Assembly: GCF_040115645.1 (NCBI RefSeq)
Contig: NC_089549.1
Span: forward strand, 3,596,001-3,660,000
Length of the DNA stretch: 64,000 bases
Direction of reading: 5' to 3'
Source of the DNA: Euwallacea fornicatus
Taxonomy: Eukaryota; Arthropoda; Insecta; Coleoptera; Curculionidae
Part shown: positions 14,001 to 26,720 of the stretch, piece by piece
Numbering within the stretch: the stretch's first letter is position 1
Layout: the number at the start of each line of letters is the position of its first letter
Program-made: the position numbers and the translations under genes
The notes under the pieces: model-generated
Database searches by the model: none
Seen by the model: only the letters and a program-made list of their open reading frames with translations
What the model was told of the DNA's origin: nothing

Positions 14001-15461
14001 CCTTTATATTTCAATTAACGATTGCAAAGTATGCCACGCCGCTGCTTTTTCTCGCGTCAGGCTTAGTAAGTTTCGGTTATATCTCCTGAAAATGTGGTAA
14101 TTTAGACGCCTTAAAATCAGAGGCGTATCAGTCACAAGCATTTAGGGTAATTCGCAAAAATTATCTGTAGGCCAGCAGAACGTGTTACGATTTTCACCTT
14201 TTTCAGTAGTAATACGGTTGAGTGCAACATTTGTAATTTGATAAGAGTGTGGGAAGTTGAGGGCAAACGATAGAAGGGCTCTATTTGCTTTCTCTATGAG
14301 CGGAGCAATTTAATTTCAGCCGAAAGCCTCTTAGTGTCGAAATTCTCAGAATTTCAAAGTTTATTTTTATAAAAGCTTCTTGTGAAATCACGGAAACCAA
14401 GTTGGTTTATAAATTCAGGCCGTGAAACAACAATTAAAACAATATAAAAGTGGTTCAGATCTTGTAAACAAAATATTGACTGGTTTATTTCCAGAATGTT
14501 TAGATTCGTATGGGCCTCAAGGCAAAATTTTTGCATCGTCTATAAATATTTAGGCAGATAAACAGTCTTCTGTTGTTAAAATCATCAATCTTGTTGAAAG
14601 TTTTTTTTTTTTTTAAATCCACCTTTAATTGAAGATAGCAGGTTTCAATGCATTCCCTGCAACTTTGCAAAGGGAGCTAATAAGTATAATAAGAATTAGA
14701 CTCGTTACTGGGCATCTGCCAGCATGTGGGCCATTTGATCTTAAGATGTTTTAAGAGTGGCGAGCAGCTGATCGCTACACCGCAACACCTTGCCTTACGT
14801 TTCTTAAAGCGTGGTTCACCTGTGTTCATCCTGACCAGAGAAAAATTTAGATCGAACAGGTGAAATGAAGGGATGTTCGATTTTATATGTGTTGTCTGTT
14901 GCAGCCTTTTTTAGCGATTTTATCTTCTAATGCAAATATACCACGACGTCCCGCCATATCTTCTTCTAGGAACCAGCCCAGAGGCCCATGGCAAATCAAA
15001 CACAAACGGACATCTTGCGTATTGTTATCAATGCACCCCCGCCAGGGATCATGTGGCTGCGGACCTTTAAAAATAAAAAATTCCCTGCACGCACCTTTAC
15101 TATTATCAGGTGACTTCTTTCAGAAAACAAATCCATTTTGTCAAACCAATAGACCGCGTCAAGAAAAGTACGCCAAGTCCTAAAGGTATTTCTTAAGAAG
15201 GCACACGTGCATCAGCTGATTGTTAGGTACATTTTAAAGGAAAAAGGGCCTGGGAACCGAACAGAATTTCGTCAGTGGATTGTGCTTTCGGGTGGAAAAA
15301 AGTTATCAAATTTTCTAGGAAAATGAACATAGAGGGGAAGACAGAAAAATTTTATGAAAACAAAAAAAAATCATATTACATGTACTGAAAATAATATTTC
15401 CATTTAAAATTAAAAAAATCCCAATATTATAAAAGTGTTCAGAGCTCTTTGGCTTTGTATA
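11051..15461. other. Non-coding region with a local direct duplication
   Basis: No gene is supported. ACAGGGTG-type motifs at 11224 and 11346 look like transposon ends, but I could not pair them. Two segments of about 110 bp, 13634-13750 and 14247-14350, are diverged direct copies: both have GTGGGAAGTTGAGG, then GGGCTCTATTT, GAGCAATTTA and TCGAAATTCT in the same order. The 80-codon minus frame at 13347-13589 has no recognisable domain. Confidence 0.45.
13634..14350. repeat. Diverged direct repeat pair, about 110 bp, 613 bp apart
   Basis: Copy 1 is about 13634-13750 and copy 2 about 14247-14350. They share GTGGGAAGTTGAGG, an ATAGA(A/G)GGGCTCTATTT block, a GAGCAATTTA block and TCGAAATTCT. A weaker shared motif, GGCGTATCAG, precedes both (13611 and 14122), so the duplicated unit may be close to 600 bp. 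Confidence 0.5.
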
Positions 15462-16396
15462 AAGGGTGGTTCTTAATGGATGATAAAAAATGAAATAAGT
15501 GAATCATGAGCATGTTATAAGATAAAAACTTCATGTAAAGCCATGTCTAAAATTGCTTCAATTTTGATTTACAGGGGGTGGAAGTTTCATTTTTTTCGAT
15601 GTCCATTCATTTCTTGGTTATTTGTACAGACAATTAACTGACAATTCATAGCATCAATCATTGTAGCCTTACGAAGAAACTGAAATAACAATTATTTAAA
15701 ATATTGTAGGGGGTGTTACATTTCTTGTTGTCGCTCTAAATATTTAAATCAGAACTGTATCTCTTCTGATGGCCTATCGAACTCTGTGAAAAATTCCAAG
15801 GATATTTCTAATACTCTGACCACCATTTACAATCCCATTCCTTAACTCTTCTTCAGTGTTCACTGGAGTAGAATATGCTAGAATTTTTAAATGGCCCCCT
15901 GCAAGAAAATCTAAACTATTTAGGTCAGGTAACCGAGGAGGCCAAGATGGAGGACTTTTATTAAAGTTTTATCACATCCTTAGGTCAATCGGGACGAACA
16001 CAGCCAAATATTTTTGCAAATATCTCTTAAACTGTTGTTCGCAATAAAAAAAAACCCAGAGGTAAAAAAATTAATAAAAGACAAGAGATTAAATAAGATT
16101 AATGAATAAAATCTAAAAGTGTAATAAACACCGTTAGGATGTAAAATAATGAGAGCGAAAAAAGTAACCCCTGTAGAGTGTTTTTAATAATTGTTATTTC
16201 AATTTGTTCGTAATATTAAAATTAATGTCACTACCAATTTTGAGTTAATTGTCTTTACCAATGAGAGGAATGAATGAAAATCGAGAAAAATGGAACACCG
16301 TGCAAATCAAAATGGAAGCAATTTAGGACATTTTTATCTTAAAAAAGCTCATAATTCACCCATTTCATTTTTTACCATTCATTAAGAAGCACCCTG
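15462..16396 (-). mobile_element. DNA transposon derivative with about 290-bp TIRs and a transposase relic
   Basis: The left end starts AAGGGTGGTTCTTAATG; the reverse complement of the right end starts CAGGGTGCTTCTTAATG. TA flanks both. The arms (about 15462-15745 and 16110-16396) align over nearly 290 bp, with shared blocks such as AAAAAATGAAAT, ATGAGC, TAAGATAAAAA, AATTGCTTC and TGAAATAACAATTATT. Between them, on the minus strand (about 15945 down to 15745), a frame reads as the C-terminal part of a DDE transposase: PDLNSLDFL, GGHLK and a TPVNTEEELRN-type helix ending in GIFHRVR. That matches the PDLNPLDFFLWGHLK block of insect Tc1/mariner-like transposases. The N-terminal two thirds are missing, so the copy is defective. 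Confidence 0.75.
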
Positions 16397-18441
16397 TAAA
16401 ACCACGACTGGCTTAAAACTAATTCTTAAAATTCTGAACAAAAAACCTATTTCGTCCCGTGAAATGCGTGATTCACTTTACTTAGGCCTTCTACTTAACT
16501 TAATTTCTCTATGTTTACGGACATTTGCTGGCAAAAGTACCGGAAGTTCCAAGGACGAACTTATGGGTCCAAAAAACTATTGAATGCAACATTACACGTT
16601 CTCACACCACTACGTTAGTCGCCCACCTCCACTTGTATCTATGTATGTACATAGTCATTCTTCATTCTTCATCTATGCAATCGCTGTGTCTTATCACGCC
16701 ATTAAGAGATTGAAAGGTAAATGACTCGTATTTGCACATTTCTTCACACCAAACGTTATAAATAACTGCATGTCTTGTCGCTTTTGTCTTATTATTAGGC
16801 AAATAAGTGGGTCTCATCCTGCACAGAATAAATTCCGGAAATGCCGTAATATTTTAAATACGGGTGTTGCCTATAAACATATTGGTGCAATTGATTATTA
16901 GGTATTCTTGGTTGATAAGGAAATGAAAATCGGGTGGTACGGGTTAGCCTCGCGCCATGAAATTAAATATTTGTACAAATATTGGAATAATAATAGAGAA
17001 AAACTGCCAAACATACAACATATAAACATAAGAATATGAATATAAAATATAAAGAGAATATACAAATTAAAAAAATTTTATATTCCAAAGAGAGAAGTTA
17101 CGTTCATGGCATTATGTCATGGAAGCAATTTTTGTTTGTCTTCTTATTGTGATGACAATATTAACAAAAAGAATTCGAACTGCACCTAGATATCACTTTG
17201 AATCGGTACACTTTAATTGCGTCAATACACCTGTTGCCTGCCTTCTGGAAATTAAGAACTTTGCCACCCGAAGAGGCCCGCCAGCACCAACGTATGTTGA
17301 TACACGTACTAATCAGTACTAACATGCCGGTAGCTAACGATGTTAAGTCCAGATTTGTGAAAGCTTTTGCAAATTTTACAATCGCCCTGTATTTATGATT
17401 AAAATAAAACCTTCAACCCCCAGGTCGGTTGAGGTATGTTTTGATAGTTTTGAGAATAAGGATCCAGGGAGTAGGATCCAGTTTGTTACCCAAGTTTTAA
17501 AGACGACTTGCGGCTTCAAACTTTAAAGTTTTTTGACCGTATTTTTTTAGATAATTTAGTTTTTTTGCCTAAAAGGATCTATTCCCATGGACTTCTTCTT
17601 AAAGACGTAAAAAATCATTAGATTATTAACTTAAGAACAGTTTTTCAGTATTTTACACACAGTACAGCCGTGTTTTAGGTTTGGCCAATTGGATTCATAG
17701 ATATAAAGGTTGAATCATCTTTTTAACTTTAAAAATGTTTTTAAGTGAGTCAAGTCAGCCTTCACGATGAATTAACACTTGAATTCTTGAATCGATTAGC
17801 TTATGCACTTATTCTCAGAAGTTTCATTCACCTTTCATTGGTCCTTCTTGCATCCTAAACCAACCTAAGTTAATCCTCGACTTTCAGCCAACTTTTTTTT
17901 TATTGTGAGATTTTTCAAACGGAGCGAAATTTGAATATTAACCGGAATTAAAAATAACTTTTAAACACTCTTAAACAGTCACACGTGATATGATAACATC
18001 AGTGGCCCGGAGTTATCCGAAATAGAATTTCTATTTTTCCTAGCTTGCTTCGAAGAGGATATTTTTCTATTTAGAAACGTGCAATTGCCTAAACTAACTT
18101 TTTCCAGATCTCGGTAACAAGAGTGATTTAAATGGACTTTTTTGCTTTTTCAACTCTATTTGAGGTGGGGCTTTATACAACAAGTCAAGTAGCTTAAAAA
18201 TCATATATTGAACACTCAGCTTTAGGCAATAAAATGTTCCTCATTGGTGCATGCAATCTTCACAGACCCCACCATAAGAAAGTCTCTCACAAGGGTACCA
18301 TAACCTAACAGGTGACGATATCGACATACGGATGGGGCAACAGACGTAAAAAGCATATGCTTGCCTCCACTGAAAAATAATGGCTTTGTACTTTTGTTAC
18401 TGTCTCGAGATATCAAGTTTTTCAACCCGCTAAGAATATAA

Positions 18442-18470
18442 ATGCGGGTGAAGATCTCTTTCACCCGCAT
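18442..18470. repeat. Short perfect inverted repeat (hairpin)
   Basis: An 11-base arm ATGCGGGTGAA and its exact reverse complement TTCACCCGCAT are separated by seven bases (GATCTCT). A further ACCCGC just upstream (18425) could compete for pairing. No function is evident. Confidence 0.55.
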
Positions 18471-21400
18471 CTGAGGATGAAGTTTTAATTAATTTACATT
18501 AATTTCTGATTAGCCTGAGATGGCTTAATGATTAAAATTATGGAACATAAGTACATGAAATGTAAAAACACACGAGGTCAAATTTATATGAGTATTTGCT
18601 AGCTGCCAATACACACCAGTTAGATGGGAAAAGTGCAATTTTTAAATATTTAAAATTTTCTTATTGAAAATGAACATTTTTAAATTCTCAAAAGTCGGGG
18701 GAATAATTGTCTATTATTTAAGCTAAATCTGGGCAAAAATCAACTTCTTCTTCCCTTATCTAATCTTGGAAACAGGTTTCCATCTTCGACTAGCGTCATT
18801 CATGTAAGTAAGGACTTTTCTCATGCTTCTCGTTTATGGCGCACAGGATACGGAATTAATTTATGTAAGTCCGTCCATCTACAGTGGTGACATAAAAATG
18901 TGACCTTAATCGCAGTGAATTAAATGGTTATTGGTGTGAGAACCGAAGCACACTAATGAGGGCCAAATACTACCAGACTGTCTCTAATAAATAACGCGTA
19001 AGAGGGCGAAAACCCATCTGCCAATAATCAGGGGGAAACCGAAAGTAAGACCGAAATATCAGCGAAAGCTACCCTTATTTGAATTATTATTGAACCACCC
19101 CTACCAAAGGAAAGACATTCTGATAGTGTCCAGGTGACAAAAACTTAAAGCGGATGAAATGAAGGGGTGCATTTCCGATTTCGAAATTTCTATATAGGGG
19201 TGATGGAGACAATATGTCCTGATTTCACTCACCTTTCAAGAAAATTGTTTTGTCGTTCGAAGTATGCTAGGGGTAAAGACAGATTTCTAATTTATGGCAG
19301 ATGATCGCTTTGGTCAAATGCGATATTCAATCAGACACGCTTAGAAAGGAAAGTCATTCTTACTGGTGTTTGGGTGTGGTGTGGATCATAACTTAGTAAC
19401 CTCAAAACTTTTTAAAAGGTGTACGACTCACCTTCAATGACCTATTGGATCTCAAACAAATATACTGCAATCTAGAAGTTCCTTTGAAAAATCTAAAGCA
19501 ATCTCGAAAATTCTCCCTATATATTATACATTGGAGAAACTGGGTTTTAATTACTCAACCTGATTTTTGTTATTTGCAAATTAATAGATTTTCAAAACTA
19601 ACATTTCGCATGCTAGTCAATGGTGCAACCCTGTCACCCAAATGCAACGAGAAGAATTTACAAGTAACCTCAAAATCAACCGGTTCTTAAGCCTTCGTAA
19701 ATGTCTCCGCCAATAGCAAAACGTCTAATCAGAAAAAGCGAGAGTCAATTGCCCTTAAAACAAGATTCTGTGTATATAAAAAGGGAAAAAAATTTAGAGA
19801 AAAATTTAATGCAGGTAACCAAATAATTTTAACAAGACTTTTTCTCAATCGACGCAAAGCTTTCAGCAAACAAAGTTCTCTCCTCTAACGCAATAAATGA
19901 AACATGTTCAATATTCGCAATTCGCCTCCAAATAAATTAATCAACATGGGCGTGGAGAGTCCCTAAAAATGTTTCGAACATTCTTTGAAATTAAAATTGA
20001 ATAATTAAATTAAACTTAAATTTAAATTTCTTCATGAAAATTTATTTAAATCGCGGTTTAACTCAATCGTTTAATTTTCTAACACTTGCTTCTCTTTTAA
20101 TACTGAAGTCTATTAATATATCCATATCCACGTGCTAGCCATTATCAAGAAGAATACCTTTTTTCCATTGTTTCTCATTGACGAAGATTTTAATTACTCA
20201 TGTTAGCTCAACAACTATTAGTCGCGTTTCTTGTAGTATTGAGAATATTCAAGTTACTAACGATCATGACGCTATTGTCCGGATTATTATTAGGTATAAA
20301 GTTATTGTTTATTATGCCTCGTTTGGTTTGAACACCCATTTGTTGGATTTTTGTGATCGCAAGATGTTTCCTTATAGGTTTAAAGTGGCATATTGCCCCT
20401 TAACATGTGATATAAAACCAAGGCAAACATAGACGACAATCGTTGCGTATGCCATTATTTACCTTCCTATTTCAATGTTTGTTCTGGTTTAAAAGCTTTT
20501 TACCCCTCCGCGGTTCATCTAACACATTTCCTTTTTTCTTCAAGGGTAGAAGCTGCAGTTGGCTAGTAGATTAACTGTATTTTTAGATGAATACCAAATA
20601 GCTGTTGCAAAAAGCACGCAAGCGGGATTCTAAAATTAAATAGGGGTTGGGGAGTCCTCTAGGAAGTGTATTGAGAATAATAGGGGGTGTATGCTGATTC
20701 CTTCCGTGTGGAAAAATGCAATTTGAGCCGCTCCAACGGCAATGTATCTAATGAATCGTCTGAAGTTATTATGGGACAATATTAGTCCCCAGAGGCGTAG
20801 GTAGAGACTCCTACCCTCATGCGTCCCTCATTCTCACCGTACCTTCATCTAATTTATTGCGACGACGTTGGATTGAGTGGTTTGCAACGACTTCCATATC
20901 TAATTAATCTCGAGCAATTAAGCAAAATCAAGAACTAAAAGTTGAATCAAGTTCTCTGCCACTGGTTTAACGGGAGCATTGCGATGCGGTGGTAACAAGG
21001 CCACGTGTCTGAAGCGCCAGCTGCACGTGCGGATCCTCCCCACACGTACATACAGACTGAGGCAAACAACCTTAATAAGAAGGGTCCGCAAACAATTTCC
21101 TTACCTTTGTAATATTAAAATATTTGATACTATATTATTCTGTGTGATGATGTAAAGGTGTGCATGGACTGCCACCCTTTCGGACCCTGGTGCTAAAGGT
21201 GTGCAATACAAATGTGTTGTGCCGACTGTCTTGCACTTTGATTTTGGACAAGACCGAAATCGGCAGCCAAACGTTGGGCACCAGAATATCGCTTAAAAAA
21301 AGATATAGCTGAACGCAAATTCTATTTTCCTAATAAGAGCTGCCATAAAATTCTTGAAAGAATTTCCCTTCCGAAAAGGACACCAAACAAATTGTAAGAA

Positions 21401-23409
21401 GCAACGATCCCCAAGAAGTTTATGAACCTTCATTGAAAATAAATAAATTTCCAAATATTCCAAAAATATCTTAAAGTTCCATTCAAACTACGATTTTCTA
21501 GGAATCCGAAGAAGTCGCCTAAAGCCTCGTGTGAATCGGTAAAATTTGGCTTTTCTGAAAATACCACTTCTCAACAAGAGACTTTCTTAGTAAACGATGT
21601 CGTGAAAGCCTATATCCCCCAAACCAAACCTAAAGTTTCTTTAGTCACGAAAACATTAATTCCCAAGGGATAACAAAAGTGATCGTACTGCTGAGGGAGG
21701 AAGGCTAAATGACTGAGACGTCTTTCGAGCGAACATTCCAATGAAAGAGAAATTTATGGTAAAACTTTTTCACTCGCCACCGAACAACGATCGGGTGACA
21801 ATCAGATCAAATTGAGGGAAAAATCACATACAAAAATCATAAATGTTAGAATACCACGCGTTAAACCCCCTGGCATGGGAAAAGACTAAGGAAAACTGGA
21901 TAGTCAGTGGAATGTAAACAAACCAGAAAAATATGGTTCCCGACCCAAGGTAGACATATGGAAAGTTTTAAGGTACTTCGTAGGAAACCACAAGTTATTA
22001 CAGAATAAATTGATAAATGCGTCCTCTAGGAATGAAGGACGACCCGGTTTCTAGTGCGGAAAAAAATCTTTATACCAGATCAGGGGATATGCCTCAGGAC
22101 CACAAAAACAACTTGCCCACCAAACAATTTCAGTATCAAACTAGGGATGTTATGACGTTTTCTCAAAACAAATTAATAACAAAAATACTGAAATTGAATT
22201 TTTTTTCGCTGAGACACACTGTATATGGAGATAGTGGCGCCATAAATGTTTCAAATGAACTGCAAGTGAAATACGGTCGTGCCCTTCCCCATGAAGAGAA
22301 CTAGTTGTTTTATGGAGGAGGAGCAGTCGCACGAAAGAAATAACAATATACAAAGTGCTCTATTTAAAATTTAAGTATCGATGCAGGTTAAACTGGAAAT
22401 GTTAAAAAATCATTGGATAGTTAATTTGATACAGCCGACAATATGCCGAATAAAGACTCAAAAAGTTGTTTTAGTCGAACAAAAAATGGAAAAGTTAGTA
22501 GCAGAAATCCATCTCTCAAGGGCAGCCGATATGTCGGTTTTCTCAACAAATTGTTTTTTTTCCAGAAATATAATTCGAAGAAAGTAACATAGAAAGCCAT
22601 GTATTTGAGAAAATCAAATTTTCGCTGCCTGAATGTGTCAAAACACATTTTTTAAGTTTTTAATTTGAAGGCATCCAAAAGGCTTTAAAAAATATGACTA
22701 ATACCTGTCATTTTTCCTGACATGAATGTTCTGATGCAACCATGGATCCACGTGAACTTTCCCCCAGATCGTGGGTGTGCATAACAATTTTATTGACACA
22801 GATAACTAATATTTTTCTATTTGTCTATCACTTAATAGTTAAATAAAATTCATTTGATCGGTATATTTATAGTGGAATGTTATTATCTCAATCACGGCTC
22901 TAAAAACTCAAAAACAGCAGTTTTAACTATTGATACCCTCTGCATTATGTGAATTAATTGGACCAGAGTCCAGACATGTGGGTGGTTCAGATACGAGTAA
23001 ATATATTTATATTTAAATTGTTTACATTGAAACAAAAAAATTACGAAAGATTAATAATTAGTTTCAATTACGTATGTTCGCTGCTATAGATTTACAACAA
23101 CCGTCGGCATTTTAACCCCACAAGTAAATATCGAAACTTGGCATAAAGTCACGTTTGTAAAATTCTTTGAGATGCAATAAAAGAAAGTAACAAAAGAGGA
23201 AATACTGAGAAGAAATACAGCAATCTGACCATATGGTGGACACATTTTTTACAAGCAATCGACATTTTCGGGAACATTCATGGGAAAATAGTAATTTTAT
23301 TAGTCACAGGTACGAGATGGTACAAACAAAGAATGGAAGTTTCACATCTTGAAACCACCATCCTAACAGTCATTAACTAATAAAACGAAGGCCGACAAGG
23401 GCACTTGGA

Positions 23410-23590
23410 AAAAATGAGGTGACGCATTGAGTGGCCAATTGAATAAGAGGCCACCTAATTGGTCAGGACCTTTGACCTGCAATTAAGTTAATTTCACCAA
23501 TTAGCCACTGAGCCGGGCAGATGTTTAAATCACAGAAAATTAATTAGTTGTTGATTAATTGGCTCTTATGCGATTGGCACTATCAAAACT
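23410..23590. promoter_or_regulatory. Candidate enhancer: homeodomain-type cores plus DR1
   Basis: Within about 180 bp there are several CAATTA/TAATTG/ATTAAT cores (CCAATTGAAT, CTAATTGGTC, CAATTAAGTTAATT, CCAATTAGCC, ATTAATTAG). One near-consensus nuclear-receptor direct repeat spaced by one base is present at 23465-23478; on the minus strand it reads AGGTCA A AGGTCC, as bound by HNF4 or USP/Svp-type receptors. The density suggests regulatory DNA, but AT-rich sequence gives such cores by chance, so this is inference. Confidence 0.25.
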
Positions 23591-26500
23591 AACGTTGAAA
23601 AAATCGTTAGAATGTGGTAAGGGATAGGGAGTAAAATAACGAATGATGTCGATCAAACGGAGGATTATAACAATGCAGATCTCAAGCTGACAGGAAATGC
23701 AGTACAATCTTTGCCCATCCTTCGTGCACTCGACATCCGCTATTCAATAAGAAACTTCTAAATTATAGTACTAGATAATAGGATAATATAACCGCGTTAA
23801 TAACAATAAGAACTGTGTAAAGGGGCTTAAAATATTGTAGTCTGGAATTATGTAATTATCAATCTACTAACAGCTGCTCGACTAAACTGTTTTCCTGACT
23901 GAAAAATCTTACATACAATATCTGATTTTCTTGAAAACAATGTTTAAAATGCTGGCAGTGTCCCTCTTTGACTCTAAAAACTTTCTGGAGCATGACATAA
24001 AATTAGTACACCTCCCACATGTTTCCCAATAAAAAGCAATTTAAAGACCAAGTAAAAATTAAAAGGTAGACTGTTCGCTAGACTTATTAATGGATTACTG
24101 TCAGTCAGCTGGTCCTCTCATATAGATCCTTAAAAAGCAATAAATTACCTAAAGGCACCGGAAACGTCCGATCTAAACTTCTTGAGGCAACGAATTTAAT
24201 GTCTTGTGTGTTTAATTAAAGGGTGATTCAGGTTTAAGCAGTTCTTCCACGAAACTGTAAGCAGAGTAAGACCTTATTGGCAGCAACACAATTTCCTCCA
24301 CATAAATTGATCTTTACTACTACTACTGGATATCCCATCAATTTGCTTTCTACAGAAGATATCGAGCCAAATTTAGATCGAAAATATTTTTAGATCTATT
24401 ATTTATTCTTTATATAATCAAATTTTGGCGAACTTCATGTTTGTGATGCATTCTGCATCAAATCGAGGTAAAAGGGACGCAAAACGTTTCACGCATTTAT
24501 TATATATTGCCATATTTGCTTTTCAGGACCATCCAAAATAGCAATAACGTTCCTAGAATTGTGATTAAATTTGCTGAAGTCAATGTGAAAAGGGCTATAA
24601 GCATATACCTCAATAAGTTAGATTAGAAAATGACCTAGAGTAGGATGCAGTGACTATAAAGAAAGAGTAATTTTTATTTTGCATTGCAGAATTGAACATT
24701 TAATTATGTTAATATTTATTTTTTTTGTAGAGGCCTAGATAGACAGGTCCCATTTACTTAATTACACCAGGTAAAATACCCCAAGGTTTTTGATAAGTTA
24801 TGGGGCAACAATCTAAGCCCACAAAATTAATTAAAATAATATTTTTTTGGTTCTAATTTAAAGAAATTGATTTTCCTCATATTTAACATTACTGCAAAGT
24901 TAAGGAAAAAACTTGAAAAGTTTGAGCGATATTTAAAATAACACCCTGTATAACTAAATAGTAATTTTGGGCTTAAAGTCAGAATGCAGAGTAATGCTAT
25001 ACTCGAGGATACATGTAATACCAGTCCTAATACTGAGCTAATCACACTAATGTCATGAAGATACTTCCACTTTAAGTCATATTAGTTTTTTTAAAAAATT
25101 CCAAGACAAATCCTATTTTAATGACTTCTACAGAGATAAAGACAACAAAATAACATAGAGAAAGAGAGGCAAATGACTGCATGGCAAATTAAGTAAGAGA
25201 GACTGACTAATGCACAAATTGGAGGACATTATTGATACCCCCACTCACATCTTAATCTTCTATTCCTGCTTTTCTCAAAGATCAACTTACTTAAGACCCA
25301 TGAAGAGAGAAACCACTAAATAACTTGTCCTTTAGCACACAATAATCAGCTACAGAGTTAGTTATTTACCTAAATGTTTACCTATTAATTTAATTGAGAC
25401 TCATTCATAAAGATTAAGACAAACTACTCAAGCAACAAGTATCTAATTTACGGACGAAGGAATATTGCCCTTAGACTTATCACAGTTAATATGTATTCCT
25501 CTATGTAGTATTTTAAAGATTATTTCTTTAGGACATGCATAGTATTAAATAAGTACTTACAGGAATTTAAACTGGAAGACTGGCCCATGGTTCAGAGCAA
25601 AGATAAAGCTAAATAATTAGATATTTGGCGAATTTTATCACTGTATATTGCACTTATTTAACCTAATTGGAAGAGTTTGTCCTCACATATTTGAGACAGT
25701 ACGTTGACTTTCGGCGATTGAAGAATATAATATACGGGTTAAACCAATGGAACAATTTTTCATATCGTTTATATGGTTTTCACGTTTTACATCACGGAAA
25801 AATGAAAAACCTTAGAAAATCAAGAATTACGAAAAATACAAAAAAATTGGAAGAAACAATAGTAAAGTTAGCAGCAGATGTAGGTGAATAAAAATTCTTC
25901 TTCTCCTTATTTCAATCAAAATACGTGTTTTCAAGATGACATGTAGAACATTCAGGGTACATCTAATAGTGACAGTTAGATCGGAGTGAGCAAAGTTGTT
26001 CTGCCATGTTGATGTTATAACTTTTTTCTCACTTTTTGCCAGCAAATTTTGTCAAATTTAAATTATAAGCTATTTCTCTATGAAGTAGCAAACAATCACA
26101 CGTGTACCAAAGTTGATTTCATGAAGCACACCTCATGTTCCAATTAAAAGAAGTTGAAAAATCAAATCAATATAATAAATTACGGAAGTCATCCATCGCT
26201 GTTAACCGAAAATTGCCAGAAAACATACTAAATGTAAATTGAATTAACGAAGGAGGGGAACGAAAATTAGAAGTAACGAAATATTTGACTTTCGTAATTA
26301 TTTGTTTTTTTTTTTAATGATTTATTATGGTGGCGCCTCTTATGGCTAGTGATGGTATTAAGCACTAAGAACACACTTCATTTTGACGTTTATCAAAAAT
26401 AATCATCCGTCATATCACTCAAAAAAAGTAAACACCAACAATTGATATGGCAAGTTGAATCAACATTTTTATTATTTTCTGCTAAATTTCTGTGATCACC

Positions 26501-26720
26501 TTCTTATTGATCTACGGTTATACAACAGAAGAAATTTGTTAATAAACAGAGTATCGGAAAATTCTATTACAATAAGGATCACGGTGTTATCAAAGTTGCG
26601 TTGCGTCATGTCAGTTTGAGACCTTGATCGTCCTGAAGGTTCTACGTGTTCGAAAACATACGTTTAAAATAAACCTTTCAATTAAAATCAGTTAACTTCT
26701 CCTCACATAGATAATACGAC

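Larger units (their letters stand above)
16397..26720. other. Long non-coding stretch upstream of ClpX
   Basis: No gene is supported. CCCTGTA or CACTGTATA motifs at about 17388, 22218 and 24944 look like isolated ends of DNA transposons. A perfect 11-bp-arm hairpin lies at 18442-18470. A patch at 23410-23590 is dense in CAATTA/TAATTG cores and holds a DR1-like site. The remaining open frames (all under 100 codons) carry no recognisable domain. Confidence 0.45.

Noticed and set aside
15856..16047. 63-codon plus-strand open frame
   Set aside because: It is the antisense shadow of the transposase relic on the minus strand.
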